From IMG/VR virus record IMGVR_UViG_3300035523_000010, positions 1-21,808 of that record: a stretch of DNA of 21,808 nucleotides. One strand, written 5' to 3'. This DNA is from a virus. Position numbers and translations under genes: made by a program. Of this stretch, positions 7,664 through 14,512 are shown in pieces (the stretch's first letter is position 1; every line of letters starts with the position of its first letter). A model generated the notes under the pieces. That model ran no database searches and was not told the DNA's origin. It was given only the letters and a program-made list of their open reading frames with translations.

Positions 7664-8048
7664 TAATAATCACCGTCACTTTCGCCTTTTTTTCTGCTAA
7701 TAAATTTAGATTTTGTTGTGTCAATGAGTCTTGCTTTTGAGCAATATTTAATGCTCCATTATCAGCTAATCCAGCAGCAGCATAGGCCATTTGAAGCGCA
7801 AGAAATTTAGGATCATATTCAGCGTTTAGTGTTGATATTTTTTGCGCTTTAGTTAGCGGTATTACGGGAGTTGGATCTGGTGGTATGATAACTACATTAA
7901 CGAGTGTATCTGTAGTTTCGTCATAGTCTTTTTGTGTCCAGTCTACCGGTTCGCCACCGTTGAATATTTTGTGACCTTCTGGTATTGTATCGCCAATTTC
8001 GGTATGCGATGGTTTTTTGTTTCCGGGATTAAGTAAATACGAATACAT
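7656..8048 (-). CDS. Tail-fibre-associated small protein (130 aa), possible assembly chaperone
   Basis: A 130-residue protein directly after the lectin-like gene. It has an N-terminal domain (to about residue 65) with MYSYLLNPGNKKPSHTEIG and a Trp/Asp-rich stretch (PVDWTQKDYDE), a Pro-rich linker (IPPDPTPVIPL) and a C-terminal helical part (TKAQKISTLNAEYDPK onward). An N-terminal fibre-contact domain followed by a helical tail resembles tail fibre assembly or XkdW-like proteins of Bacillota phages, but the likeness is general. The ribosome binding site GGAGGG lies within the last codons of the upstream gene, whose stop is 1 nt before this ATG, so coupling is expected. Confidence 0.55.
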   Translation of the reverse strand: MYSYLLNPGNKKPSHTEIGDTIPEGHKIFNGGEPVDWTQKDYDETTDTLVNVVIIPPDPTPVIPLTKAQKISTLNAEYDPKFLALQMAYAAAGLADNGALNIAQKQDSLTQQNLNLLAEKKAKVTVIINA

Positions 8049-8684
8049 TTACATCCCTCCTACATAGCATTTATTTTGTTGTTGTGGTATTCCGTTAGGC
8101 CCGGAAGCATTATTAATAGCTACTTCAAGAGAGGTTTGGCAATGGTTGTACATTCTAGCGTCTAAAGCGTTTCCCAAAAAGTAACCATAACTAACAGCCC
8201 CACGCCTACCAATCGCCCAATTTGAGTCTGGTGTACTCTGACCCGATATACTATTTGAGTGTACTAAAGTATTTCCTCTATATAGAGATAAAATAGAACT
8301 CCCATCATATGTTAATGTGCATAGCACAAATAAAGATGGTAGGTAGTTTGATAAAATATAACCGCCGCTATTGACACATAATTGCTCGCCATACGCACCT
8401 TGTTCAGAACCACCCAAATACCAAAGTCCTGTAATATTAGTACCAGAAGAGTCAGAAGAAAAAGGGCATGCATTTTGTGTAACATTAAAAAATCTAAGCC
8501 ATATAGATATTGATATTGGATTTCCTAGTGTTATATTTTTACTAAAACTCAACCACTGATTAGTACCATTGAAACTAGCACCATTAACTGTACTAAAAGT
8601 AACGCTACCGTTATTAGTAGGGGTTATTGATCCCACAATATCATTAGCATTTGTGGTAAGCGGAAATCTATTAACTAACGCCAT
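8049..8684 (-). CDS. LamG / concanavalin-like lectin-domain virion protein
   Basis: A 211-residue protein whose whole length reads as one LamG-like jellyroll. ASFNGTNQWLSF matches the early 'f.G...v.f' strand, ISISIWLRF the 'ftis.Wv' strand, CTLTYDGSSILSLYRGNTLV the 'v.ytydG....lY.nG' hairpin, and WAIGRRG with LDARMYNHCQTSLEVAI the terminal 'iG......d.riy...Ls..Ei' signature. Such domains bind glycans and are common in phage receptor-binding or decorating proteins. It sits between a fibre-like protein and a possible assembly factor, so a role in host-surface recognition is likely. The carbohydrate target cannot be read. The ATG overlaps the preceding stop by 1 nt. Confidence 0.8.
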   Translation of the reverse strand: MALVNRFPLTTNANDIVGSITPTNNGSVTFSTVNGASFNGTNQWLSFSKNITLGNPISISIWLRFFNVTQNACPFSSDSSGTNITGLWYLGGSEQGAYGEQLCVNSGGYILSNYLPSLFVLCTLTYDGSSILSLYRGNTLVHSNSISGQSTPDSNWAIGRRGAVSYGYFLGNALDARMYNHCQTSLEVAINNASGPNGIPQQQNKCYVGGM

Positions 8685-9433
8685 TATCTATTGCCCCATT
8701 CTTGAACAGCGGTAATAGTACAAGAAACCAAACCATTCCCGCTAACACTATACGCAAATAAATCTCTTTTGGTTGCTAGGTTTAAAGAAGTAGCATTCCA
8801 ACTTACAGGAGAAACGGAAGATATACTGACATTACCAGGATTGCTATTTAATACTACTGCTCCTATTGAATGTGCTACTGCCGTTGTTCCTAACTGCCCA
8901 CGAACAACAGTAATGTTTGTTGTTCCGCTTCCTGCTGTCATTTGAACAATTTCCGGAACACCCGCTATGTCAATTAAAGCATAAGGTGTACCAGTAAAGG
9001 TTATAGCAGAAGATACTGGAATTGTTGTTACGACATTAGTTATTGATCCGGTTAACGTTATACTTCCTGTACCAGTAAAAAAATAAATTAAAGTTGCGCT
9101 TGATACTGTTCCTTGCGGATAAAAATAAAAAATTTGTCCTACAGCATTTCTTGTTAATGGTAACAAGGGAGATACATACCCATTAACAGGATTTATCATA
9201 ATAAATTTTTCTGTCCAAGTATTATTCCATAAAGCAGTTATTTGAGTTGAAAACCCTGTTATGTCAATCAGTGCCCCGTCACTACCATTTCCGGTATGTG
9301 CGTGCCCAGTAGCAGCCATTAAAGAATTAAGCAATGTATATTCCGCTTTATGCTCATTATCATGGTTTTTTAATACCTCTTGTGTTTGCTGCGTTACTGA
9401 AAAAGAATTTGGATAAGTTTGAGACCAACTCAA
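8684..9433 (-). CDS. Tail fibre-like / receptor-binding structural protein (249 aa)
   Basis: A 249-residue protein following the nozzle gene. The N-terminus has a helical segment (residues 15-45, QQTQEVLKNHDNEHKAEY) and then GHAHTGNGSDGALIDITG, a GH.HtG...G..i motif frequent near the virion-binding end of phage fibres. The middle is Thr/Gly-rich beta structure. Residues around 150-195 carry YALIDIAGVPEIVQMT followed by ITVVRGQLGTTAVAHSIGA, the vRG..GTtA..H..Ga..v pattern seen in many phage tail proteins. It overlaps the nozzle gene by 4 nt (ATGA). It is shorter than a full fibre, so it may be an adaptor carrying the separate LamG-domain protein encoded next. Confidence 0.7.
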   Translation of the reverse strand: MSWSQTYPNSFSVTQQTQEVLKNHDNEHKAEYTLLNSLMAATGHAHTGNGSDGALIDITGFSTQITALWNNTWTEKFIMINPVNGYVSPLLPLTRNAVGQIFYFYPQGTVSSATLIYFFTGTGSITLTGSITNVVTTIPVSSAITFTGTPYALIDIAGVPEIVQMTAGSGTTNITVVRGQLGTTAVAHSIGAVVLNSNPGNVSISSVSPVSWNATSLNLATKRDLFAYSVSGNGLVSCTITAVQEWGNR

Positions 9434-10869
9434 ATCCCCACCTCCACTACGTCAATTGATAAATTTCTAATTGCCATTCTTCCAGTTTGTACAGTTAAAA
9501 CAACTTGTACCGTACTAGTTCTCTTTCGTGTTCTTTTCTTTTTAGTTGTAAAATTAACTGGTATAACTGGTTCGGTATCAGTATTAGCTATATTTGCATC
9601 AGTGTTAGCAATCGAAGAGGTAGAAGCAAATGTAATCGGAAATATTTTACTTCCAACATTCAAAATACAATTACCAGCTAGAAAATTATAGCTTAGAAAA
9701 TTAACGTATTTAATAAGATATTTTTTATGTTTAGGAACAAAACTTTTAGTAGCGATAATGGACTGAAAATGAACACCATCATCAGTATCAAGTTTTTCAT
9801 CCAACTTACCTATCTTTGTTCCGTAAGCAACATAAATGTCATTTCCTTTACTTACTACGTCATAAATAGGATATTGGAAATATCTTTTCGACCAAGAATT
9901 AATATTATAATGATAGATTAATACTTCATTTTGATTTGACGATTTTACCCACACTTGTTTTCTAACTGGTAAATGCCACATTTTAGTTGTAGCATCAATA
10001 TTCTGCACTAACCACCCATTGATCATATATCCAGGGCTAGGATCATCAACTTTAATTGATCCGTAAGCAACTACTGTAGAAAAACTATTAAACCCTTCTT
10101 GCCCCATAAAAAAAGCCCTATTTTGCAAGGACATTCCACTGTATTGATTGTATGCATATGTTTTTTGTGCTATTGGAACAGCTGCAACCTGTGCAAAATT
10201 ATTTTCACTTGTTATCCTATAAGCAGTGCCGGAGGTTTTAATTACTATAGAATCAGTTGATAATTTAATTGAACAGGCAATTTGTGAAGCATCCTTATAA
10301 CCAACATTAACAAATTGCGCGGTGGATATGTCTGTAGGAGTATTTGTCCACCCTGTATAGTCTCCAATTGCCGAATAATTTTTTACATCGGAATTAATAT
10401 TAAACGCTTCAACACGGCCATTATTGTGTGCAACCCAATGCGATAATGGACTGCTTGGTACCGTTGATAATGTTGTTCCGCTAACTACCTTTTGTATTTG
10501 GCCGCCACTAGCGATCAATACAACATTATCATATAAAGCATAGATAGGTTTATATGTGCCCGTAAGTGTCCCCAACAGCGTTTTGGTAATAAAGTCAGTG
10601 GTATATAAATTAATTCCGCTAGAAAACAACCATACGCTATGAACCGTATCATAAAATAAGGTTTCTGCATTAACTAGAAGATCAATTTGTCTCGATATTC
10701 CCGGTACTACCTGCGGCTGGTTTAATAGTGTCCCATATTCCCAATTATCCATTTGCGCCACTGTATTATCTGGAATTGACTCAGGGTTTGCAATTAAACA
10801 TAACCCTCCCATGATATTGTCCATATTAATAGTTATTTGTCCTTCATTTTTTGTTGATTGAGATGGCAT
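9430..10869 (-). CDS. Tail nozzle / stabilisation protein, beta-propeller type
   Basis: A 479-residue protein located after the two adaptor genes, the place of the nozzle (SU10) or P22 gp10 in short-tailed phages. The opening (GGLCLIANPESIPDNTVAQM onward, with NWEYG) matches the start of such proteins, which list a segment name and then a 'G...' strand. The body is a succession of short beta strands with repeated W/Y-rich blades (HSVWLFSSGINLYTT, YDNVVLIASGGQI, VWVKSSNQNEVLIYHYN, NDIYVAYGTKIGKL), fitting a propeller. A short basic patch (TKKKRTRKRT) lies near residue 445. The start is supported by GGGAGG about 6 nt upstream. Assignment is by position plus fold-like pattern. Confidence 0.7.
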   Translation of the reverse strand: MPSQSTKNEGQITINMDNIMGGLCLIANPESIPDNTVAQMDNWEYGTLLNQPQVVPGISRQIDLLVNAETLFYDTVHSVWLFSSGINLYTTDFITKTLLGTLTGTYKPIYALYDNVVLIASGGQIQKVVSGTTLSTVPSSPLSHWVAHNNGRVEAFNINSDVKNYSAIGDYTGWTNTPTDISTAQFVNVGYKDASQIACSIKLSTDSIVIKTSGTAYRITSENNFAQVAAVPIAQKTYAYNQYSGMSLQNRAFFMGQEGFNSFSTVVAYGSIKVDDPSPGYMINGWLVQNIDATTKMWHLPVRKQVWVKSSNQNEVLIYHYNINSWSKRYFQYPIYDVVSKGNDIYVAYGTKIGKLDEKLDTDDGVHFQSIIATKSFVPKHKKYLIKYVNFLSYNFLAGNCILNVGSKIFPITFASTSSIANTDANIANTDTEPVIPVNFTTKKKRTRKRTSTVQVVLTVQTGRMAIRNLSIDVVEVGI

Positions 10870-10870
10870 A

Positions 10871-11347
10871 TTAACCTCCCTTCGCTTTTAATCTTGCCTG
10901 TAAAACCCTGTCAAGCAATTCCATATCCTGCGTTACATTTGCTTCGAAATCATTTTGAGTATGAATACAGACATAGCTGATAATGATACCAGAATAATAA
11001 TCAGTAAGAGGTATGCTATCGGTAATTGCCGAAACATGTGTTTTGCTGGAAGAATATTTAAAAGTAACACTAGAAGGAGCGCCATTTGCGAGTGATATTG
11101 TATTTCCAGTTGCAATCAAGGGGTAACTTGCCTTTTGTGGTATAAATCCAACAAAATTTGTAGGCTTAGTAATTGTTCCTGTTATTGTCATTTGATTAAT
11201 TATTTCTGGATCATTAACACTAGTCAGTCCATCGGTTATATAGTCAATAGCATCATTTATATAACGAATCATTACTTGATTATCATAATCGTCAACATCT
11301 AAAAACATAGACTTAGCGGCTAGGTTGATAATATCGGAAACTAGCAT
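10871..11347 (-). CDS. Head-tail adaptor / head completion protein, second copy (158 aa)
   Basis: A 158-residue protein. Its helical start (MLVSDIINLAAKSMFLD) is followed by DYDNQVMIRYINDAIDYI, the 'i..yiNda...i' helix typical of phage adaptor proteins; a beta-rich middle and a C-terminal helix (ELLDRVLQARLKAKGG) follow. It shares this plan with the gene upstream and overlaps that gene's stop by 1 nt (TAATG). In P22/SU10-like virions one or two small adaptors join the portal to the nozzle. Which of the two binds the portal cannot be told. One nt separates it from the nozzle gene. Confidence 0.65.
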   Translation of the reverse strand: MLVSDIINLAAKSMFLDVDDYDNQVMIRYINDAIDYITDGLTSVNDPEIINQMTITGTITKPTNFVGFIPQKASYPLIATGNTISLANGAPSSVTFKYSSSKTHVSAITDSIPLTDYYSGIIISYVCIHTQNDFEANVTQDMELLDRVLQARLKAKGG

Positions 11348-11931
11348 TAATAATACCCCCTTACGGTATAATTAACGTTTTCTATATCATTTAATAATTT
11401 AGAAATTTGATCGTTCCATAAAGAAACAACATCTTTATCCTTACCTTCAATTCGTGCGGGAATATATGCTAAAAGAAGTTTATCAATGTCATACGGTAAA
11501 TTAGTATCGTCCGTTATGGTTAGCGGTAATGTTTCAGCAACGTAAGTAACTTCGTAAGAATAAACTATATCAGGAATAGGCGTAAAATTAAGCGTAGTTA
11601 AGTTCGTTACATAAAAACCTTTTGGTTTCCCTAGTTGTGATTTATCATAAACCGTAGTAATAGGCTTGTTATCTATACCAATATTGTTAATTCTAACTTC
11701 TACCATAAGAATAGGTTTTTTAGGTAATGTTATTGAACGCGTTCCCGCTACAGTACTACCTATTAATGGCGGTTCTGCTATCACTAAAGGGAAGTTATCT
11801 TTAACAATGTTTCTTAATTGCGAATATCCTTCATTAAAGTATTCAATAATTTGGTACGGACTAACAGCTGTCTCGTCTATATCTCCTAATCTATAGCGAG
11901 TGCTTAATATAAGACTGCTAACTGAACCCAT
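11347..11931 (-). CDS. Head-tail adaptor protein (P22 gp4 / SU10 adaptor-like)
   Basis: A 194-residue protein immediately after the capsid gene. LILSTRYRLGD followed by ISPYQ-like SPYQIIEYFNEGYSQLR has the 'R..lgD......ws...ii.yiN.a...i' pattern of phage adaptor proteins (portal-binding helices). The middle is a beta domain (ILMVEVRINN, YVTNLTTLNFTPIPD, YEVTYVAE), and a C-terminal helix (ISKLLNDIENVN) follows. In short-tailed phages this protein forms the ring under the portal. The start is supported by GGAGGTG 5 nt upstream, and the transcript leader carries the terminator-like hairpin that follows the capsid gene. Confidence 0.7.
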   Translation of the reverse strand: MGSVSSLILSTRYRLGDIDETAVSPYQIIEYFNEGYSQLRNIVKDNFPLVIAEPPLIGSTVAGTRSITLPKKPILMVEVRINNIGIDNKPITTVYDKSQLGKPKGFYVTNLTTLNFTPIPDIVYSYEVTYVAETLPLTITDDTNLPYDIDKLLLAYIPARIEGKDKDVVSLWNDQISKLLNDIENVNYTVRGYY

Positions 11932-11956
11932 GTGCCACCTCCATACATAAAAATAA

Positions 11957-11980
11957 AGAGGGAAGGTGTTACCCCTCCCA
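11957..11980 (-). terminator. Terminator-like hairpin after the capsid gene
   Basis: On the minus strand GGGAGG (loop GTAACA region) CCTTCCC forms a GC-rich stem with one bulge, or alternatively GAGGG/CCCTC, followed by TCTTTATTTTTAT. It lies between the capsid stop and the adaptor gene. A partial terminator here would lower expression of tail genes relative to the capsid, a common arrangement in phage late operons. Confidence 0.65.
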
Positions 11981-11985
11981 ATTCA

Positions 11986-12966
11986 TTAACTAGCTTTAGC
12001 AGAACTCATTACTTGAATAACGCCATAATCTTTAGCATTAAATACAGTCTTAGCAATAGCCCCAATATATCCAACTGCAAAACCTGTTTGGTTTTCATAA
12101 TCGAATACTTTTTCTTTCCAAAACATTGGTTTAGCTACTGCCCAAAATCCTGCTTGTTTACCAAGTAAAAGGTTATGAGCAACATTAGCGGCTGTAGCAC
12201 CTGTAGCGGTCACACTAACACGTTCATACTCGAACAAGGCAACACCATCATAGAAGCCAAGTGCGCCAGTGAATAATGGATTGTCAGAAGAACGTTCTCC
12301 TGCGTATAATTGTGCATTGATCCAAGTAGTATCTTTCTTTAAATCGCGCGCTGCATAAGGATGAATCAACATGACATAGTAGTCTTTACCATCAACCTTA
12401 ATAGGGGCGATCTTAGGAGCATGAAGCAATGCCTTACGTTTGGCTGCCGAAATATCAGCACAAGTCAATAAGGCGTTAACGTCAGAGATTGTTGCTTCTG
12501 TTACTACCGGGCCGCCACCAGTTGCTACCGTAAATTCAGTAGCAGTATACGCGGCTGTCATAACAGTGATAAAACGATTTTCAAGGTAATCAGTAAACCA
12601 TTGAGCAAGAGCCGTTTTAGCAGTAGAACGAAGATCGAAAGAAAGTTTTTGTTCGGTAACCAAACCAGCTAAAAGAACACCATTGCGAAGTTGGTTAACG
12701 GTTACAGAGAAGTCATATAGAGTTAATGCTTCTTCTGAACCTTCTAATGTTGAATCCCCAGCAATACCAGCACCGGACATTAACATGGTTAAAGGCAATA
12801 CCATTGTATCGCCTTTGTTCTTGCTTAAATCTTTCTTAATCTGAATTACGTTGTCACTTGCCTCACTAGAAAACTTGTCAAAAAAGTTTGCCTTTACAGC
12901 TTCTAGTTGAGTTTGGCCAGCCCAAATTTTGGCCGTGAGATTAGCTGTTGCGGAAGTAGTAGCCAT
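11986..12966 (-). CDS. Major capsid protein, N4 gp56 family
   Basis: A 326-residue protein with family-typical blocks. IWAGQTQLEAVKANFFDKF is near the start, followed by NVIQIKKDLSKNKGDTMVLP ('i....dl.k..Gd.v.fpl'), then MLMSGAGIAGDSTLEGSEEA ('l.g.G..Gd..leG.Ee.L') and DFSVTVNQLRNGVLLAG. This is the N4-gp56-like HK97-fold capsid pattern. Residues 195-215 (YYVMLIHPYAARDLKKDTTW) match the conserved 'HP....dL....w' region. It directly follows the scaffold gene and is followed by a terminator-like hairpin, as expected for the most abundant virion protein. The start has GAGGTGA 6-7 nt upstream. Length agrees with the family. Confidence 0.88.
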   Translation of the reverse strand: MATTSATANLTAKIWAGQTQLEAVKANFFDKFSSEASDNVIQIKKDLSKNKGDTMVLPLTMLMSGAGIAGDSTLEGSEEALTLYDFSVTVNQLRNGVLLAGLVTEQKLSFDLRSTAKTALAQWFTDYLENRFITVMTAAYTATEFTVATGGGPVVTEATISDVNALLTCADISAAKRKALLHAPKIAPIKVDGKDYYVMLIHPYAARDLKKDTTWINAQLYAGERSSDNPLFTGALGFYDGVALFEYERVSVTATGATAANVAHNLLLGKQAGFWAVAKPMFWKEKVFDYENQTGFAVGYIGAIAKTVFNAKDYGVIQVMSSAKAS

Positions 12967-12972
12967 TTATAT

Positions 12973-13911
12973 TCACCTCATATATTTTTTTATTACCTCC
13001 GGTGGTACGTCTTCAAATCTACCTTGATCTAACATTGATTCTAATTCAGATGTTGATAAAGACCTTGAACCGTTACCTCCGGACAATTGAGAAGCCCTCG
13101 GCATTTTAGCCATCTCTGCTATCTTGTTAGCAGGAGAAGCAACGCCGGGGCTTGTTGATTTACTACCGTTTAATTTTTCTTTGCATTGTAACGCAAAATC
13201 TTTAACTATTTGAAAGTCCTTTGCATTTCCCTTCCCTGCATCTACCCTGCCATAAGCATCCTCGATCTCCCTAGCTTGTTTTCTTGGCATTTCGTCTATT
13301 TCTGCTATAGCATATTTTAATACAACAGGAAAATCTTCTATTGTTTGCAATTCTTTCACGAAATTTATGTTTTCGTTTTTAATTTTATTTATATTGCTTA
13401 TTTCAGATTCAATTCGAAATTCAGCTTTGGCAATTTCCTTATTAACTTTTCTATATTTTTCAGGGTCAGACCACTGCAATTCATCTAACGGTTCGATAAC
13501 TTTTAACCGTTCGCGAACCTCTTTTTCTGCTTGCTGTTCTACCCACTCGCTAATATCTTGTTGAGGTTGTTGTTGTACTGGTTGTTGTGCCGGCCTATTC
13601 TTGATAGCTTCAATCTCTGATTTCATTGCTTCAATCTGTGCCGACAATGCTTTTCGCTTATTACGTTCTTCGTGCAATGCCTTAAGAGGAACCTTTTTCT
13701 CTACTTCTTCGGGAGTAGATTCCGCATCTTCCTGTTCCTCGTTTTCTTCTTCGTTATCAGTCGATTCATCTCCAGCATCAGCCGTTGAGTCATCTTCTTC
13801 GTCCTGCTCTGTCGCGTCAGGTTGCGATTGCAAACCTTCCTCAGAATCAGCTACTTGTTTCAATACCTCTTCGCTCATTCCCGGAAAGTCTTTTTTAAGT
13901 TGATCTAACAT
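12973..13911 (-). CDS. Capsid scaffold protein
   Basis: A 312-residue protein between the portal block and the major capsid gene, the standard place of the scaffold. Residues 25-75 are highly acidic (EQDEEDDSTADAGDES, NEEENEEQEDAE). Residues about 75-110 form a coiled coil (ALHEERNKRKALSAQIEAMK), followed by a Q/P-rich linker (PAQQPVQQQPQQD) and another long helical, charged region (120-200). A short basic C-terminus (PPEVIKKYMR) resembles the coat-binding ends of scaffolds such as P22 gp8. The start follows AAGGAG. Two tandem small hairpins lie immediately upstream. There is no visible protease domain, so it is a plain scaffold. Confidence 0.82.
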   Translation of the reverse strand: MLDQLKKDFPGMSEEVLKQVADSEEGLQSQPDATEQDEEDDSTADAGDESTDNEEENEEQEDAESTPEEVEKKVPLKALHEERNKRKALSAQIEAMKSEIEAIKNRPAQQPVQQQPQQDISEWVEQQAEKEVRERLKVIEPLDELQWSDPEKYRKVNKEIAKAEFRIESEISNINKIKNENINFVKELQTIEDFPVVLKYAIAEIDEMPRKQAREIEDAYGRVDAGKGNAKDFQIVKDFALQCKEKLNGSKSTSPGVASPANKIAEMAKMPRASQLSGGNGSRSLSTSELESMLDQGRFEDVPPEVIKKYMR

Positions 13912-13923
13912 ATAATACTCCTT

Positions 13924-13977
13924 TTTAACGTCACATGGACGAAGTTTTGCTATTTAACGCATAGCTGCGAAGTTTTG
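13924..13977 (-). repeat. Tandem hairpin repeats in the scaffold leader
   Basis: Two adjacent copies, about 28-29 nt apart, share TTTAACG and CGAAGTTTTG (plus-strand reading) around different centres. Each folds as AAC-CGNN / NNCG-(AA bulge)-GTT. Copy 13927-13946 pairs CGTC with GACG, and copy 13956-13974 pairs CGCA with TGCG. The two variable stem pairs are changed together, so pairing is kept. They end 4 nt from the scaffold Shine-Dalgarno. Confidence 0.7.
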
Positions 13978-13984
13978 TTAATCA

Positions 13985-14113
13985 TTACTTTTTCTTTCCG
14001 ATAGAACTAGGCATCATAGGGATACTTTTTGGTACGTTTCCACCACCGGCAGGACTAGCAATAGGTCTAGGAAGATGTTGCGTAGGAATTAACGGGCTAT
14101 GAATTTTAGCCAA
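13985..14113 (-). CDS. 42-residue Pro/Gly-rich small protein with TTG start
   Basis: A 42-codon frame beginning TTG GCT AAA ATT, preceded by AAAGGAGGTG with ideal spacing. No ATG is available, so TTG is the likely start. The product (MAKIHSPLIPTQHLPRPIAS, then PAGGGNVPKS) has many prolines and ends in a basic GKKK. It lies between the portal and scaffold genes. Small genes here often encode head-associated or unknown proteins. No family is recognised; the ribosome binding site is the main evidence. Confidence 0.55.
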   Translation of the reverse strand: MAKIHSPLIPTQHLPRPIASPAGGGNVPKSIPMMPSSIGKKK

Positions 14114-14253
14114 TGTTTTCACCTCCTTTTAATGAGATAGACGTAGTTTAATGTCATTGCGGACAATAGAAAAGCGACCATTGCTAGTCGCTTGTTATCT
14201 CACCTCCCGAGTATTCCAGCGTGTTAGGCTGGTAATCGAGAGATCACCTCCTA
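14114..14253 (-). other. Intergenic stretch with two gene-less Shine-Dalgarno sites and hairpins
   Basis: On the minus strand this 140-nt gap carries AGGAGGTGATC just after the 34-residue gene and GGGAGGTGAG about 45 nt further on. Neither is followed at normal spacing by an ATG, GTG or TTG frame of useful length. Between them CCAGC/GCTGG forms a 5-bp hairpin (14216-14232), and after the second site lies a terminator hairpin. The stretch may be the remnant of a deleted small gene or a regulatory leader for the scaffold-capsid segment. Confidence 0.5.
14167..14193 (-). terminator. Intrinsic terminator or attenuator between portal and scaffold genes
   Basis: On the minus strand AAGCGAC, an 8-nt loop and GTCGCTT form a perfect 7-bp stem followed by TTCTATTG. 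This sits mid-operon between the portal-proximal small genes and the scaffold. It would reduce read-through, or could be a processing site. No convincing sigma-70 promoter is visible downstream of it. Confidence 0.65.
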
Positions 14254-14358
14254 TTATTTTCTTTTACGAGGTTTTGCTTTCTCTGCCTTTTCTTCCTTTG
14301 CGGAGAACTTGCCAGCTTTCTTATCGCGAATATCTTCTTTATCTAGTTTTTTAGCCAT
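14254..14358 (-). CDS. 34-residue Lys-rich basic protein
   Basis: A 34-codon frame with GGAGGTG about 7 nt upstream of ATG 14358, overlapping the previous gene by 8 nt. The product (MAKKLDKEDIRDKKAGKFS, then AKEEKAEKAKPRKRK) is nearly all charged, with about twelve lysines and a basic PRKRK end. No family is recognised. A DNA- or capsid-associated role is possible from charge alone. Confidence 0.6.
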   Translation of the reverse strand: MAKKLDKEDIRDKKAGKFSAKEEKAEKAKPRKRK

Positions 14359-14512
14359 TATCGATCACCTCCTTATCTTCCTTCTTAGGTCTACCGCCTA
14401 GATTTCGATTGAGTACCTTATCGGCAATAATGGCAATTAAATGTGCCATATCATTGTTTTTCATGTTCCCACTCGCTTTATAGTGATCGAGTATTTGCTG
14501 TGCTCGTTCCAT
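14351..14512 (-). CDS. 53-residue small protein with GRPKKE motif
   Basis: A 53-codon frame whose ATG shares one base with the portal stop (TAATG) and has AAGGAGG 5-6 nt upstream. The product begins MERAQQILDHYKASGN, continues as a helical stretch (HLIAIIADKVLNR) and ends NLGGRPKKEDKEVIDNG. The GRPKK element is AT-hook-like but very short. Overlaps at both ends support translation within the late operon. Function unknown. Confidence 0.65.
   Translation of the reverse strand: MERAQQILDHYKASGNMKNNDMAHLIAIIADKVLNRNLGGRPKKEDKEVIDNG

Noticed and set aside
10933-11115. Alternative minus-strand frame within the 158-residue adaptor gene
   Set aside because: It is out of frame with a gene that has good start and overlap evidence and no ribosome binding site of its own. 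The frames at 19230-19439 and 14478-14684 are similar shadows of terS and the portal gene.
14114-14176. 20-codon frame MVAFLLSAMTLNYVYLIKRR before the TTG-start gene
   Set aside because: Its ATG lies about 19 nt from the nearest Shine-Dalgarno and within the terminator hairpin, so initiation is unlikely.
14216-14232. CCAGC-CTAACAC-GCTGG hairpin resembling the terminator at 20702-20718 on the other strand
   Set aside because: Sixteen of seventeen positions agree, but with all pairs of sites in 22 kb on both strands a few such matches are expected by chance, so no shared regulation is claimed.
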